Positions 1 through 10,163 of a stretch of DNA of 43,118 nt are shown here, in pieces; the first letter of the stretch is position 1; each line of letters starts with the position of its first letter. Both the position numbers and the translations under genes were made by a program. The notes under the pieces were generated by a model. That model was not told the DNA's origin, did not search any database, and worked only from the letters and a program-made list of their open reading frames with translations. The stretch spans positions 1 through 43,118 of the forward strand of contig CANQTG010000010.1 in assembly GCA_947626715.1 (NCBI GenBank), read 5' to 3'. Source of the stretch: an uncultured Lachnospiraceae bacterium (GTDB lineage Bacteria > Bacillota > Clostridia > Lachnospirales > Lachnospiraceae).

Positions 1-1
1 C

Positions 2-1681
2 TATATCGCGAAGGATTCCTCGGTCAATGACGAGATCGATAAGCTGCGCCTGTCCGCGACGGCGTCTTTGACGGAACGGCGGGACGTGGTGGTCGTAGCC
101 AGCGTTTCCTGTATTTACGGTCTGGGCAGTCCCGACGATTATCAGGGGATGACCGTATCGCTGCGGCCGGGCATGGTAAAGGATCGGGACAGCGTGATAC
201 GGGAACTGATCGATATGCAGTATAACCGAAACGATATGGAGATCGGGCGCTGCAATTTCCGCGTCCGGGGAGACGTGCTGGAGGTATATCCGGCGCAGGG
301 CGGAGACTATCTGATCCGTATCGAATTTTTTGGAGACGAGATCGACCGTATCGCGGAGGTCGAGATCCTCTCCGGCAAGGTGCACACATATTTAGAGCAC
401 GTTGCGATCTTTCCGGCTTCGCATTACGTGGTGCCGCAGGAAAAGATCAACCGGGCCTGCGAGACGATCGGGCAGGAGTTAGAGGAAAGGGTGCGCTATT
501 TTAAGAGCGAGGACAAGCTTTTAGAGGCCCAGCGCATTGCGGAACGGACGAATTTCGATATTGAAATGCTGCGCGAGACGGGCTTTTGCTCCGGGATCGA
601 GAACTATTCCAGACATTTGAGCCAGATGGAGCCGGGCGTGCCGCCGATGACGCTGATGGATTATTTTAAAGATGATTATCTGATCATCATAGACGAATCC
701 CATATGACGGTGCCGCAGATCGGGGCGATGTATGCGGGGGACCGTTCGCGCAAGACGACGCTGGTGGATTACGGGTTCCGTCTGCCGTCCGCGCTGGATA
801 ACAGGCCGTTGGCCTTCCATGAATTTGAGGAACATATCGATCAGCTGTTGTTTGTTTCCGCCACGCCGTCGACCTACGAGCAGGAGCATGAGCTGCTGCG
901 GGCGGAACAGATTATCCGTCCTACCGGTCTATTGGATCCCGAGGTCTTTGTCCGGCCTGTGGAGGGGCAGATCGACGATCTGATCTCGGAGGTAAATAAG
1001 GTGGTCGCAAGGAAAGATAAAGTGCTGATCACCACACTTACCAAGAAGATGGCGGAGGATCTGACCGATTATATGCGTGAGGTCGGGATCCGCGTGCGGT
1101 ATCTGCATTCCGATATCGATACGCTGGAGCGCGCCGAGATCATACGGGATATGCGGCTGGACGTATTCGATGTGCTGGTCGGGATCAACCTTTTGCGGGA
1201 GGGGCTGGATATTCCCGAGATCGCGCTCGTGGCGATCCTAGACGCGGATAAGGAGGGTTTTTTGCGTTCCGAGACCTCTCTGATCCAGACGATCGGGCGC
1301 GCGGCGCGGAACGCGCAGGGGCATGTGATCCTGTACGCGGATGTGATGACGGATTCCATGCGCGCGGCGATCGACGAGACGAACCGGCGGCGGGAGATCC
1401 AGCAGAAATATAACGATGCGCACGGGATCACGCCGCAGACGATACAAAAGGCGGTGCGCGATCTGATCAGTATTTCCAAAGAGGTGGCGAAAGAAGAAGT
1501 CGCCTTTGAGAAGGATCCGGAGTCTATGGACAAAGAGGAGCTGGAAAAGCTGATCGCCTCCGTGCAGAAAAAGATGAAAAAAGCGGCTGCGGAGCTGGAT
1601 TTTGAAACGGCCGCACAGCTGCGGGATCAGATGATAGGATTGAAAAAGCATTTGCTGGAATTGGAGAAGGAAAATGAGTGA
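2..1681 (+). CDS. uvrB: UvrABC system protein B, 5' end cut by window
   Basis: Damage-verifying helicase-like subunit of nucleotide excision repair; it takes DNA from UvrA and recruits UvrC. The frame is open from base 2, so the N-terminus (Walker A and part of the beta-hairpin region, roughly 100 residues) lies outside the window; 559 residues are present. The first residues seen, [16 protein letters not shown], match the segment after the beta-hairpin. Helicase motifs are visible: [15 protein letters not shown], then the motif V/VI region [10 protein letters not shown] and QTIGRAARN. The C-terminus carries a UVR domain ([18 protein letters not shown], then [13 protein letters not shown]), which contacts UvrC. 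The stop overlaps the uvrA start by 8 bases, so the two are translationally coupled. Identification is secure. Confidence 0.97.
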   Translation, partial: YIAKDSSVNDEIDKLRLSATASLTERRDVVVVASVSCIYGLGSPDDYQGMTVSLRPGMVKDRDSVIRELIDMQYNRNDMEIGRCNFRVRGDVLEVYPAQGGDYLIRIEFFGDEIDRIAEVEILSGKVHTYLEHVAIFPASHYVVPQEKINRACETIGQELEERVRYFKSEDKLLEAQRIAERTNFDIEMLRETGFCSGIENYSRHLSQMEPGVPPMTLMDYFKDDYLIIIDESHMTVPQIGAMYAGDRSRKTTLVDYGFRLPSALDNRPLAFHEFEEHIDQLLFVSATPSTYEQEHELLRAEQIIRPTGLLDPEVFVRPVEGQIDDLISEVNKVVARKDKVLITTLTKKMAEDLTDYMREVGIRVRYLHSDIDTLERAEIIRDMRLDVFDVLVGINLLREGLDIPEIALVAILDADKEGFLRSETSLIQTIGRAARNAQGHVILYADVMTDSMRAAIDETNRRREIQQKYNDAHGITPQTIQKAVRDLISISKEVAKEEVAFEKDPESMDKEELEKLIASVQKKMKKAAAELDFETAAQLRDQMIGLKKHLLELEKENE

Positions 1682-4526
1682 GAGGAAAAAAATGCTTCCG
1701 CGTGAATATATTAAGATACGGGGCGCTAACGAGCACAATCTAAAGGGAATCGACGTGGATATCCCGAGGAACGCCCTCGTGGTTCTGACAGGACTGTCAG
1801 GTTCGGGGAAATCCTCCCTTGCGTTTGATACGATCTATGCGGAAGGCCAGCGCAGATATATGGAATCCCTGTCCTCCTACGCCAGACAGTTTTTGGGGCA
1901 GATGGAAAAGCCCGACGTGGAAAAGATAGAAGGCTTATCGCCCGCGATCTCGATCGATCAAAAGTCCACGAACCGCAACCCGCGTTCCACGGTGGGGACG
2001 GTAACGGAGATCTACGACTATTTCCGCCTGCTGTATGCGAGGATCGGGACGCCGCACTGCTACCGCTGCGGCAGGGAGATCCGCAGGCAGACGGTGGATC
2101 AGATGGTGGATCAGATCATGTCGCTGCCGGAAGGGAGCCGGATCCAGCTCCTTTCTCCGATCGTCAGGGGGAAAAAGGGCGAACACGCGAAGGTATTGGA
2201 ACGGGCCAGACGGGGCGGCTATGTCCGTGTCCGTATCGACGGCAGCCTGTATGAGCTGACGGAGGAGATCCGGCTGGATAAGAATATCAAGCACTATATC
2301 GAGATCGTAGTGGACAGGCTGGTCGTAAAGCCGGGGATAGAGCGGCGTCTGACGGATTCCGTCGAGAATGCGCTCTCGATCTCGGACGGGCTTCTGCAGG
2401 CCGATGTGATAGGCGGGGAGCCGATGAACTTCAGCCAGAATTTTGCCTGCCCGGACTGCGGGATCAGCATGGAGGAGATCGAGCCGCGCAGCTTTTCCTT
2501 TAACAATCCGTTCGGCGCCTGTCCGGTCTGCTACGGTCTGGGCTATAAGATGGAATTTGACGAGGATCTGATGATACCGGATAAATCCCTGAGTATCAAC
2601 GAGGGGGCGATCGTGGTGCTGGGCTGGCAGTCCTGCGCCGAACCGGGGAGCTTTACCAACGCGATCCTGCGGGCGCTGGCAAAGGAATATCAGTTTTCGC
2701 TGGATACGCCCTTTGCAGACTATCCTGAAAAAATCCGCCATATCCTGATCCACGGGACGGACGGGAAGGAGGTGCTCGTGCATTATAAGGGGCAGCGCGG
2801 GGAGGGAGTCTACCCGATCGCGTTCGAGGGACTGATCAAGAACGTGGAGCGCCGCTACCGCGAGACCTATTCGGACGCTTCCAAACAGGAGTACGAGACC
2901 TTTATGCGGATCACGCCCTGTAAGGAATGCCGGGGAATGCGCCTGAAAAAGGAATCTTTGGCGGTAACGGTCTGCGGCCGGAACATTTACGAGATCACCT
3001 CTATGTCGATCCGCGCGCTGAAGGATTTTCTGGACGAGATGAAGCTGAGCGAATATCAGGAGCTGATCGGCAGACAGGTGCTTCGGGAGATACGGGCGAG
3101 AGTGGGATTTCTGGTAGACGTGGGGCTGGATTACCTCTCCCTGACGCGGGCGACCGGGACGCTCTCGGGCGGCGAGGCGCAGCGTATCCGTCTGGCGACA
3201 CAGATCGGCTCGGGTCTGGTCGGGGTCTGCTATATTTTAGACGAGCCCAGTATCGGCCTTCATCAGCGGGACAACGACAAGCTGCTCGGCACGTTAAAAA
3301 GCCTGCGCGATCTGGGGAATACCTTGATCGTCGTGGAGCACGACGAGGATACGATGCGGGAGGCGGACTATATCGTGGATATCGGGCCGGGCGCGGGGGC
3401 GCACGGCGGCGAGGTCGTGGCATGCGGCACGGCGGAGGAGATCATGGCGCAGCCCGCGTCCGTGACCGGACAGTATTTGAGCGGCGTGCGCAGGATCCCC
3501 GTACCCAAGAGCAGGCGCAGGCCGACGGGATTTTTAACGATACGGAAGGCGGCGGAGAATAATCTGAAACGGATCGACGTCGAGATCCCGCTCGGCGTGA
3601 TGACCTGTGTGACAGGCGTGTCAGGTTCCGGGAAAAGCTCGCTGATCAACGAGATCCTTTACAAAGCGCTGGCGCGCGCCTTAAACCGCGCGAGGACGAT
3701 ACCGGGCAGGCATGAGAGGATCGACGGGACGGAGCAGCTGGATAAGGTCATCAATATCGACCAGTCCCCCATCGGCAGGACGCCGCGCTCCAATCCGGCG
3801 ACCTATACGGGCGTGTTCGATCTGATCCGCGACCTGTTCGCGGGGACGCAGGACGCCCGCGCGAAGGGCTATAAAAAAGGGAGATTCAGCTTTAACGTAA
3901 AGGGCGGGCGCTGCGAGGCGTGCAGCGGCGACGGGATCATTAAGATCGAAATGCACTTCCTGCCGGACGTATACGTGCCCTGCGAGGTCTGTCAGGGAAA
4001 GCGCTATAACAGGGAAACGCTGGAAGTCCGCTATAAGGGGAAAAATATCTTTGACGTGCTGGATATGACGGTGGAGGAGGCGGTCTCGTTTTTTGAGAAT
4101 GTGCCTTCGATCCAGAATAAGATACAGACGCTTTACGACGTCGGCCTTTCCTATATCAAATTGGGGCAGCCCTCTACGACGCTTTCGGGCGGCGAGGCGC
4201 AGCGGATCAAGCTGGCCTCGGAGCTGAGCAGGCGCAGCACGGGAAAGACCATCTATATACTGGACGAGCCTACGACGGGCCTGCATTTTGCAGATGTGCA
4301 GAAGCTGGTGGAGATCCTGCACCGCCTTGCGGAGGGCGGCAATACGGTGGTAGTGATCGAGCACAATCTGGACGTGATCAAAACGGCGGATTATATCATC
4401 GATATGGGGCCGGAGGGCGGCGACGGGGGCGGCACGGTCGTAGCCGTGGGCACGCCCGAAGAGATCGCCGAAAATAAAGCTTCCTACACCGGCGTTTATG
4501 TCAAAAAAATGTTGGAAAAGGGCTAA
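1674..4526 (+). CDS. uvrA: UvrABC system protein A (excinuclease ATPase)
   Basis: Damage-sensing dimeric ABC ATPase of nucleotide excision repair. At 950 residues it has the normal length. Two ABC modules are visible: Walker [10 protein letters not shown] at about residues 40-48 and GVSGSGKSS near 648, with signature motifs LSGGEAQRI near 495 and 837, each followed by ILDEP. Zinc-binding cysteine pairs are present: CYRCG, CPDCG with CPVC (near 258-285), CKEC, and CEAC with CEVC (near 745-775), the last being the UvrA zinc finger that touches DNA. The start ATG overlaps the end of uvrB (shared ATGAGTGA), which decides the start. A hairpin terminator follows about 70 bases after the stop. Confidence 0.98.
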   Translation: MSERKKMLPREYIKIRGANEHNLKGIDVDIPRNALVVLTGLSGSGKSSLAFDTIYAEGQRRYMESLSSYARQFLGQMEKPDVEKIEGLSPAISIDQKSTNRNPRSTVGTVTEIYDYFRLLYARIGTPHCYRCGREIRRQTVDQMVDQIMSLPEGSRIQLLSPIVRGKKGEHAKVLERARRGGYVRVRIDGSLYELTEEIRLDKNIKHYIEIVVDRLVVKPGIERRLTDSVENALSISDGLLQADVIGGEPMNFSQNFACPDCGISMEEIEPRSFSFNNPFGACPVCYGLGYKMEFDEDLMIPDKSLSINEGAIVVLGWQSCAEPGSFTNAILRALAKEYQFSLDTPFADYPEKIRHILIHGTDGKEVLVHYKGQRGEGVYPIAFEGLIKNVERRYRETYSDASKQEYETFMRITPCKECRGMRLKKESLAVTVCGRNIYEITSMSIRALKDFLDEMKLSEYQELIGRQVLREIRARVGFLVDVGLDYLSLTRATGTLSGGEAQRIRLATQIGSGLVGVCYILDEPSIGLHQRDNDKLLGTLKSLRDLGNTLIVVEHDEDTMREADYIVDIGPGAGAHGGEVVACGTAEEIMAQPASVTGQYLSGVRRIPVPKSRRRPTGFLTIRKAAENNLKRIDVEIPLGVMTCVTGVSGSGKSSLINEILYKALARALNRARTIPGRHERIDGTEQLDKVINIDQSPIGRTPRSNPATYTGVFDLIRDLFAGTQDARAKGYKKGRFSFNVKGGRCEACSGDGIIKIEMHFLPDVYVPCEVCQGKRYNRETLEVRYKGKNIFDVLDMTVEEAVSFFENVPSIQNKIQTLYDVGLSYIKLGQPSTTLSGGEAQRIKLASELSRRSTGKTIYILDEPTTGLHFADVQKLVEILHRLAEGGNTVVVIEHNLDVIKTADYIIDMGPEGGDGGGTVVAVGTPEEIAENKASYTGVYVKKMLEKG

Positions 4527-4593
4527 AGTTTTCCGTATAAAGTACGATATAAGAAATGAGGGACACGGTGAAAAGGAAATAATCCTGCACGGA

Positions 4594-4645
4594 CGCAGCG
4601 GTAAAGACAGAAGGATCTGTTTTGTCTGCTGCGTTCTTTAAAATT
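4594..4645 (+). terminator. Intrinsic terminator after uvrA
   Basis: Inverted repeat CGCAGC (4594-4599) with GCTGCG (4628-4633), continued by AGACAGAA (4605-4612) with TTTTGTCT (4620-4627) after a 5-base bulge, followed by a T-rich tract (TTCTTTAAAATTTT). The bulge weakens it, but stem plus tail and the position fit the end of the uvrBA operon. Confidence 0.65.
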
Positions 4646-4667
4646 TTGTGAATTTTTGGAAAACCCT

Positions 4668-4695
4668 TTGAAAATGCGTGGTATTAGGTTATAAT
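4668..4695 (+). promoter_or_regulatory. Sigma-A type promoter for the mbl-flgFGJ operon
   Basis: TTGAAA (4668-4673), 16-base spacer, TATAAT (4690-4695). A second TATAAT lies at 4698-4703 but is 24 bases from this -35 and fits less well. The transcript would have a leader of about 110 bases before the start at 4815. A housekeeping promoter suggests that the actin and rod genes are not solely under a flagellar sigma factor. Confidence 0.7.
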
Positions 4696-4814
4696 GTTAT
4701 AATATCGCGGAGCGGTGCGGACAGGGCGCGGCCTCGCGCGGTACGGATGAATGTTTAAAGCGCGGACATTTGGAAAACATTATGATAGACGACCATGAGA
4801 AAGGGGTTTGGAAC

Positions 4815-5810
4815 ATGCAGTATACGGATATCGGAATTGACTTGGGGACCGCAAGCATTCTTGTTTATATAAGAGGTAAGGGCGTTGTTTTAAAGGAGCC
4901 GTCCGTCGTGGCGTTTGACAGAGATACGAACAGGATCAAGGCGATCGGCGAGGACGCGCGCCTGATGTTGGGGAGGACTCCCGGCAATATCGTGGCGGTC
5001 AGGCCGCTGCGTCAGGGCGTGATCTCGGATTATACCGTGACGGAAAAGATGATGAAATATTTCATCCAGAAGGCTCTCGGCAAAAAGACCTTTCGTAAGC
5101 CGCGCATCGCGGTATGCGTGCCGAGCGGCGTTACGGAGGTGGAAAAGAAGGCCGTGGAGGATGCGACCTATCAGGCGGGAGCCAGAGAGGTCTCCATCAT
5201 AGAGGAACCGATCGCGGCGGCGATCGGCGCGGGGATCGATATCTCCAAGCCTTGCGGGAATATGATCGTGGACATTGGGGGCGGCACCTCGGATATCGCC
5301 GTGATCTCGCTCGGCGGCACGGTGGTCAGCGCGTCGATCAAGATCGCGGGCGACGACTTTGATGAAGCGATCGTGCGGTACATGCGGAAAAAGCATAATC
5401 TGCTGATCGGCGAGCGGACGGCGGAGGACTTAAAGATCAAGATCGGCTCCGCGTATAAGCGGCCGGAAGTGGATTTTATGGACGTAAGGGGCAGGAATCT
5501 GGTGACGGGCCTGCCGAAAACGATCAAGGTCTCTTCCGAGGAGACGGAGGAGGCGCTGAAGGAGACGACGTCCCAGATCATCGAGACGATCCACAGCGTT
5601 TTGGAGAAGACGCCGCCGGAATTAGCGGCCGATATCGCGGATCGGGGTATCGTGCTGACGGGAGGCGGAAGCCTTCTGCGCGGCTTAGAGGATCTGATCG
5701 AGGCCAAGACGGGGATCAATACGATGACGGCGGAGGATCCGATGACGGCGGTCGCGATCGGCACGGGGAAATACGTGGAATTTCTGGCCGGTTACAGAGA
5801 CGGGGAATGA
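4815..5810 (+). CDS. mbl: MreB/Mbl-family rod-shape actin
   Basis: Bacterial actin homologue that forms membrane-bound filaments and guides lateral cell wall synthesis. The protein from 4815 is 331 residues, the usual size for MreB/Mbl. Motifs: phosphate-1 IGIDLGTASILVY at the N-terminus, phosphate-2 VDIGGGTSDIAVIS in the middle, adenosine motif GIVLTGGGSLLRGL near the end. An in-frame ATG at 4770 would add 15 residues unlike the family; AAGGGG (4801-4806) lies 8 bases before the ATG at 4815, so 4815 is preferred. It lies directly upstream of the flgF and flgG homologues, as mbl lies upstream of flhO-flhP in Bacillus subtilis, which favours Mbl over MreB. Separation of paralogues by sequence alone is uncertain. 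Confidence 0.88.
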   Translation: MQYTDIGIDLGTASILVYIRGKGVVLKEPSVVAFDRDTNRIKAIGEDARLMLGRTPGNIVAVRPLRQGVISDYTVTEKMMKYFIQKALGKKTFRKPRIAVCVPSGVTEVEKKAVEDATYQAGAREVSIIEEPIAAAIGAGIDISKPCGNMIVDIGGGTSDIAVISLGGTVVSASIKIAGDDFDEAIVRYMRKKHNLLIGERTAEDLKIKIGSAYKRPEVDFMDVRGRNLVTGLPKTIKVSSEETEEALKETTSQIIETIHSVLEKTPPELAADIADRGIVLTGGGSLLRGLEDLIEAKTGINTMTAEDPMTAVAIGTGKYVEFLAGYRDGE

Positions 5811-5828
5811 TACTGCGGGAGGTATAGG

Positions 5829-6611
5829 ATGTTAAAAGGCTTATATACGGCGTATACCGGTATGATAAACGAACAGCACAGGATGGATACGCTTACGAAC
5901 AATCTCGCCAACAGCGCGACGATCGGCTTTAAGAAGGAGGGCGCTACTTCGCAGTCCTTTCAAGACGTGCTTGCCTATAAGATCAAGGATACCTCGGAAA
6001 CGCCGAATCTTGCGCGCCGGATCGGGGCGATGAGCCTAGGCGTCAAGATCGGGGAAAATTATACGGACTATACGGAAGGGCCGCTGCGCGAGACGGGGAA
6101 TACCTTCGATCTGGCGCTCGCGGGGCCGGGATTCTTTCAGATAGAGTTTACCAATAAGGCGGGCGTGACCTCTACCAAATATACCAGAGACGGGAGCTTC
6201 CAGCTGACGGAAGAAGGGGTCTTGGTGACGAAGGACGGGGACTTCGTGTTAGATGACGACGGCGAACATATTGAACTGGATCCGCTCGCGGAGACGGAGA
6301 TCGTAGAAAACGGCGATATCTACCAAAAGGGACGGCGGGTAGCGACGATCGGGGTCACGGACTTTGAAGACTATAATTATTTAGAGCATTACGGCGAGAC
6401 GCTTTTCCAGACTGTGGAAGGCGCTCAGGAGAGAGAGGCGCAGGCCGATGTCATCTCGGGGTATCTGGAGCATTCCAACGTTCAGGTCGTAAAAGAAATG
6501 GTGGATATGATCAATGTTGCCAGAGCCTATGAGACAAATCAAAAGGTCATACAGACGAACGACAGCACGCTGGAGATCGCGGTAAGCCAGCTTGGCAGGC
6601 TGCAGAGCTAA
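5829..6611 (+). CDS. flgF: Flagellar basal-body rod protein, FlgF/FlhO type
   Basis: Component of the flagellar rod. The 260-residue protein has the N-terminal rod/hook signature (LYTAYTGMINEQHRMDTLTNNLAN) and the C-terminal FlgBB helix (SNVQVVKEMVDMINVARAYETNQKVIQ). GGGAGGT lies 7 bases before the start. It follows mbl by 18 bases and precedes flgG by 28, so one operon is likely. It is the less typical of the two paralogues and fits FlgF/FlhO. It is exported by the flagellar type III system, so no signal peptide is expected or seen. Calling it FlgF rather than a second FlgG rests on gene order and moderate divergence. Confidence 0.88.
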   Translation: MLKGLYTAYTGMINEQHRMDTLTNNLANSATIGFKKEGATSQSFQDVLAYKIKDTSETPNLARRIGAMSLGVKIGENYTDYTEGPLRETGNTFDLALAGPGFFQIEFTNKAGVTSTKYTRDGSFQLTEEGVLVTKDGDFVLDDDGEHIELDPLAETEIVENGDIYQKGRRVATIGVTDFEDYNYLEHYGETLFQTVEGAQEREAQADVISGYLEHSNVQVVKEMVDMINVARAYETNQKVIQTNDSTLEIAVSQLGRLQS

Positions 6612-6639
6612 CGGCAGACGGCATTGAGGAGGGAACGCT

Positions 6640-7458
6640 ATGGTAAGATCGTTATGGTCGGCGGCGACGGGAATGATCGCCCAGCAGACAAACATTGACA
6701 CGATTGCAAACAATCTTGCAAACGTAAATACTACGGGCTATAAGACGGAGGTCGCGAATTTTAAATCCCTGTTATATCAGACCCTGCAGACGCGCACCAC
6801 GACTGCGAACGGCGAGATAAAGCCGGTAGGCGCGCAGGTGGGGCTGGGCGTGCGCAATTCTTCGATCAGCCCTATCTTCAAGCAGGGGGCGTTTCAGGAT
6901 TCGGAAAGCGATACGGATTTCGCGATCAACGGCAAGGGCTTTTTCGGCGTTGTGGCGGAAAACGGGGACACCTATTATACGAGAAACGGCAATTTTTATC
7001 TGAGCCGGAACGACAGCGGCGGCCTGACCTTGTGTACGGCGGACGGTTATCCGGTCTTAAATACCGCGGGCAGGGAGATCACCTTTAACCGGAATTATGT
7101 GGCGAGCAATCTGTCCGTGTCGGAGGACGGGGAATTCTTTTATCCCGATGCGGACGGGAATCCGCAGTCTCTGGGCATTACGATCGGCCTGTTCCAGTTC
7201 AATAACCCGACGGGCTTAAATCGGCTCGGCGGCAGCTATTACGGAGAGAGCACGGCCAGCGGAGAGGCGATCAACGAGGCGAGAAGCAATAACGTGGAAA
7301 AGAGCGAGATCGTACAGGGCTATCTGGAGCGCTCCAACGTACAGGTCGTAGACGAAATGGTCAATATGATCGTGGCGCAGCGCGCCTATGAGATGAATTC
7401 CAAAGCGATCACAACGTCTGATGAAATGCTCCAGCAGGCGAATAATCTGAAACGTTAG
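6640..7458 (+). CDS. flgG: Flagellar distal rod protein FlgG (FlhP type)
   Basis: Distal rod subunit linking the basal body to the hook. The 272-residue protein starts MVRSLWSAATGMIAQQTNID and continues with NNLANVNTTGYK, the classic FlgG N-terminus, followed by NFKSLLYQTLQ. The C-terminus SNVQVVDEMVNMIVAQRAYEMNSK ends in ITTSDEMLQQANNL, matching the FlgG D0 helix. GAGGAGGGAA precedes the start. Its place after flgF and before the rod-binding protein gene fits co-assembly of the rod. Confidence 0.94.
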   Translation: MVRSLWSAATGMIAQQTNIDTIANNLANVNTTGYKTEVANFKSLLYQTLQTRTTTANGEIKPVGAQVGLGVRNSSISPIFKQGAFQDSESDTDFAINGKGFFGVVAENGDTYYTRNGNFYLSRNDSGGLTLCTADGYPVLNTAGREITFNRNYVASNLSVSEDGEFFYPDADGNPQSLGITIGLFQFNNPTGLNRLGGSYYGESTASGEAINEARSNNVEKSEIVQGYLERSNVQVVDEMVNMIVAQRAYEMNSKAITTSDEMLQQANNLKR

Positions 7459-7488
7459 GAAGGCTGAGAACGGCGGGGAGGGTTTGCT

Positions 7489-7845
7489 ATGGATCTGAGC
7501 GGGCTGAGTTCCATTTATACGGATTATCTCAAGACGCAGTCCGATGACCGGAGGCTGGAAAAGCTGAAAGCGGACTGGAACGAAAAAAATAAGGGAAGCG
7601 ACGACGAGCAGCTGATGGATGCCTGCAAGCAGTTTGAATCCTACTTTGTGGAGCAGATGTATAAGGCGATGGCTAAGACGGTTCCGGAAACGGAATACAG
7701 CTTCCAGTCTACCGGGACGATGGTAGATTATTATAAGGACAATATGATCCAAGAGATCGCCAGTATGTCAACGGAGTCGGGCGGGCTGGGGCTGGCGCAG
7801 ATGCTTTATGAACAGATGAAGATCAACAATGGTTCCGATCAATAA
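7489..7845 (+). CDS. flgJ: FlgJ-type rod-binding protein, N-terminal domain only
   Basis: 118-residue protein with the rod-binding domain: CKQFESYFVEQMYKAM, then YYKDNMIQEIASMST and GLGLAQMLYEQM, as in the N-terminal half of FlgJ. The muramidase/glucosaminidase half of proteobacterial FlgJ is absent, as is common in clostridia, so peptidoglycan must be opened by another enzyme. It is last in the mbl-flgF-flgG operon, about 20 bases before a clear terminator. It probably caps or chaperones rod subunits during assembly. Confidence 0.85.
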   Translation: MDLSGLSSIYTDYLKTQSDDRRLEKLKADWNEKNKGSDDEQLMDACKQFESYFVEQMYKAMAKTVPETEYSFQSTGTMVDYYKDNMIQEIASMSTESGGLGLAQMLYEQMKINNGSDQ

Positions 7846-7866
7846 CGGATATCAGGAAAGGACAGG

Positions 7867-7896
7867 GGGCTGCTTTTCGAAGCAGCCCTTGTTTGC
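7867..7896 (+). terminator. Intrinsic terminator after flgJ
   Basis: Perfect 9-base stem GGGCTGCTT (7867-7875) and AAGCAGCCC (7880-7888) with a TTCG tetraloop (7876-7879), followed by TTGTTTG. It separates the flagellar rod operon from recD2, which starts 22 bases after the stem. Confidence 0.9.
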
Positions 7897-7910
7897 GGTT
7901 TTAGGATAAC

Positions 7911-10163
7911 ATGGAAACGCTGAAGGGCTATGTGGAGCATATCATATATCAGAACGAGGATAACGGCTATACCGTGATGGAGCTGGTCTGCGGAGAGGAG
8001 GAGATCACCTGCGTGGGAACGCTGCGCGGGCTCGAACCGGGGGAGAGCGTAGAGCTGACGGGGGAGTACGCGGAGCATTATCTGTACGGCAGACAGTTTC
8101 AGATACAGAGCTATACGGCGCTGCTGCCGGACGATATCGTGAGTATGCAGAGATATCTCGGCTCGGGGGCCATTCGGGGGATCGGGGAGGCGCTGGCGGC
8201 GCGGATCGTCAAATATTTCGGGCAGGATACCTTTCGGATCATAGAGGAAGAGCCGGAGCGATTATCCGAGGTAAAGGGGATCAGCGAGCGGATCGCGCGG
8301 GAGATCTCCATGCAGTTTACGGAGAAGCGGGACGGGCGGGATGCAATGCTGTTTTTGCAAAAGTACGGGATCTCGGGCGCTTTGGCGGCGAAGATCTACA
8401 ATGCCTACGGTATGAGGCTGTATGGCGTCATGCGGGAAAACCCGTATCTTTTGGCGGAAGATATCGAGGGCGTAGGCTTTCGCACGGCAGACGAGATCGC
8501 CGCGCGGGTCGGGATCTGTGCGGATTCCGATCACCGGATCTGCAGCGGCCTTTTGTATACGCTGCAGCAGGCGTCCGGCGAAGGGAACGTCTATCTCCCC
8601 AAAGATGACCTGTTAGCGCAGGCGTCGCAGATACTCGGGCTGACGGCCGGACAGATCGAGCCGCAGCTTGCCAATCTGATGATGGATAAGAAGATCGTCA
8701 TCAAGGAAAAGGAGGGCGGGCAGATCGTCTATAGTATGCCGTACTATTATGCGGAATTAAACTGCGCGAGAATGCTACACGATCTGAACGTTTCGCAGGA
8801 CGGCGCGGACGGGCCGGAGCGGGAGGAAAAGGAAGCGGCGCTGCAGAAGATACGGACGCTGGAGAAGGAGCTGGCTATCGAATTGGACGAGCTGCAGCGG
8901 CTGGCGGTGTTGGAAAGCGTCAGAAACGGCCTGCTGATCCTTTCCGGCGGCCCGGGGACCGGCAAGACGACGACGATCAATATGATCATCCACTATTTTG
9001 AACGGGAGGGAATGGATATCCTTCTGGCGGCGCCGACGGGCAGGGCGGCAAAGCGCATGACGGAGGCGACGGGCTATGAGGCCCGGACGATACATAGGCT
9101 GCTGGAGCCGGGCGGTCCGGCGGATACGCCAAAGAAGCGGGCTTTTTTTGAACGGAATGAGGAAAACCCGCTGGAAACGGACGTATTGATCATCGACGAG
9201 ATGTCGATGGTGGATCTGCACCTCTTTCAGGCGCTGTTAAAGGCGGTGAGCGTAGGGACGAGGCTTATCATGGCGGGCGACGTCAATCAGCTCCCCAGCG
9301 TGGGGCCGGGGCAGGTCTTAAAGGATCTGATCGACAGCGGATATTTTCCGGTGGTAATGCTGCAGAAGATCTTCCGTCAGGCCAGAGAGAGCGATATCGT
9401 GGTCAACGCCCACCGGATCCACAATGGGCAGCAGATCAAGATGGACAACCAGAGCAGGGATTTCTTTTTTCTGGAAAGAAAGGATGTGAACGTCATCTAC
9501 AAGCATATGGTGCAGCTTATCACGGAGAAGCTGCCGCGTTATGTGAAGGCGCAGCCGTATGACATTCAGGTGTTGACGCCAATGCGGAAGGGCAATCTGG
9601 GCGTGGAGACCCTGAACCAGATCCTGCAGCAGTATATGAATCCTCCAAGCGGGCATAAAAAGGAGTATCGGCACGGGGAACGCCTGTTCCGCGAAGGGGA
9701 TAAAGTCATGCAGATCAAAAACAATTATCAGCTGGAATGGGAGATCGTGAGCCGCTATGGGATCCCGGTCGATAAGGGGCTGGGCGTTTTTAACGGGGAC
9801 ATGGGCCGGATCCTGCAGATCAGCGAGTTCGCGCAGACCATGACGGTGGAATATGACGAGGGCAGGCGGGTGCAGTATCCCTTTTCCGGTCTGGACGAGC
9901 TGGAGCTCTCCTATGCCGTTACGATCCACAAATCGCAGGGGAGCGAATATCCGGCCGTTATCATACCGCTGCTCTCGGGCCCGAAAATGCTGATGAACCG
10001 CAATCTGCTCTATACGGGGGTGACAAGGGCGAGAGACTGCGTGACCATATTGGGGAGCCGCAAGACGGTGTTAGAAATGGTGCAGAACGAACGGCAGCAG
10101 AGGCGTTATTCCGGGCTGGCCGACAGGATAAAGGAGATCATGAGAGAAGAAAAACAGATATGA
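7911..10163 (+). CDS. recD2: RecD2-type ATP-dependent DNA helicase
   Basis: SF1B 5'-3' helicase of the RecD2/YrrC family, which works without RecBC in Firmicutes in DNA repair and replication restart. 750 residues. The N-terminal OB/helix-hairpin-helix part includes GSGAIRGIGEALAARIV and EGVGFRTADEIAARVG. Walker A GGPGTGKTTT is near residue 345, Walker B IIDEMSMVD near 425, and the C-terminal UvrD-like module has TIHKSQGSEYP near 673 and LLYTGVTRAR. The ribosome binding site is weak (AGGAT) and no clear promoter lies in the 22 bases after the flgJ terminator, so transcription probably involves read-through or an unseen promoter. Its stop overlaps the comF start (ATGA). Confidence 0.95.
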   Translation: METLKGYVEHIIYQNEDNGYTVMELVCGEEEITCVGTLRGLEPGESVELTGEYAEHYLYGRQFQIQSYTALLPDDIVSMQRYLGSGAIRGIGEALAARIVKYFGQDTFRIIEEEPERLSEVKGISERIAREISMQFTEKRDGRDAMLFLQKYGISGALAAKIYNAYGMRLYGVMRENPYLLAEDIEGVGFRTADEIAARVGICADSDHRICSGLLYTLQQASGEGNVYLPKDDLLAQASQILGLTAGQIEPQLANLMMDKKIVIKEKEGGQIVYSMPYYYAELNCARMLHDLNVSQDGADGPEREEKEAALQKIRTLEKELAIELDELQRLAVLESVRNGLLILSGGPGTGKTTTINMIIHYFEREGMDILLAAPTGRAAKRMTEATGYEARTIHRLLEPGGPADTPKKRAFFERNEENPLETDVLIIDEMSMVDLHLFQALLKAVSVGTRLIMAGDVNQLPSVGPGQVLKDLIDSGYFPVVMLQKIFRQARESDIVVNAHRIHNGQQIKMDNQSRDFFFLERKDVNVIYKHMVQLITEKLPRYVKAQPYDIQVLTPMRKGNLGVETLNQILQQYMNPPSGHKKEYRHGERLFREGDKVMQIKNNYQLEWEIVSRYGIPVDKGLGVFNGDMGRILQISEFAQTMTVEYDEGRRVQYPFSGLDELELSYAVTIHKSQGSEYPAVIIPLLSGPKMLMNRNLLYTGVTRARDCVTILGSRKTVLEMVQNERQQRRYSGLADRIKEIMREEKQI

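Noticed and set aside
1935..2783. Long minus-strand ORF inside uvrA, and many similar ORFs opposite real genes
   Set aside because: They lie wholly opposite well-identified genes, have low-complexity Arg/Pro/Ser-rich sequence without family motifs, and arise from codon bias in GC-rich coding DNA.
4698..4703. Second TATAAT before mbl
   Set aside because: Its distance to the TTGAAA is 24 bases, too long for a sigma-A promoter; the first TATAAT at 16 bases is better.
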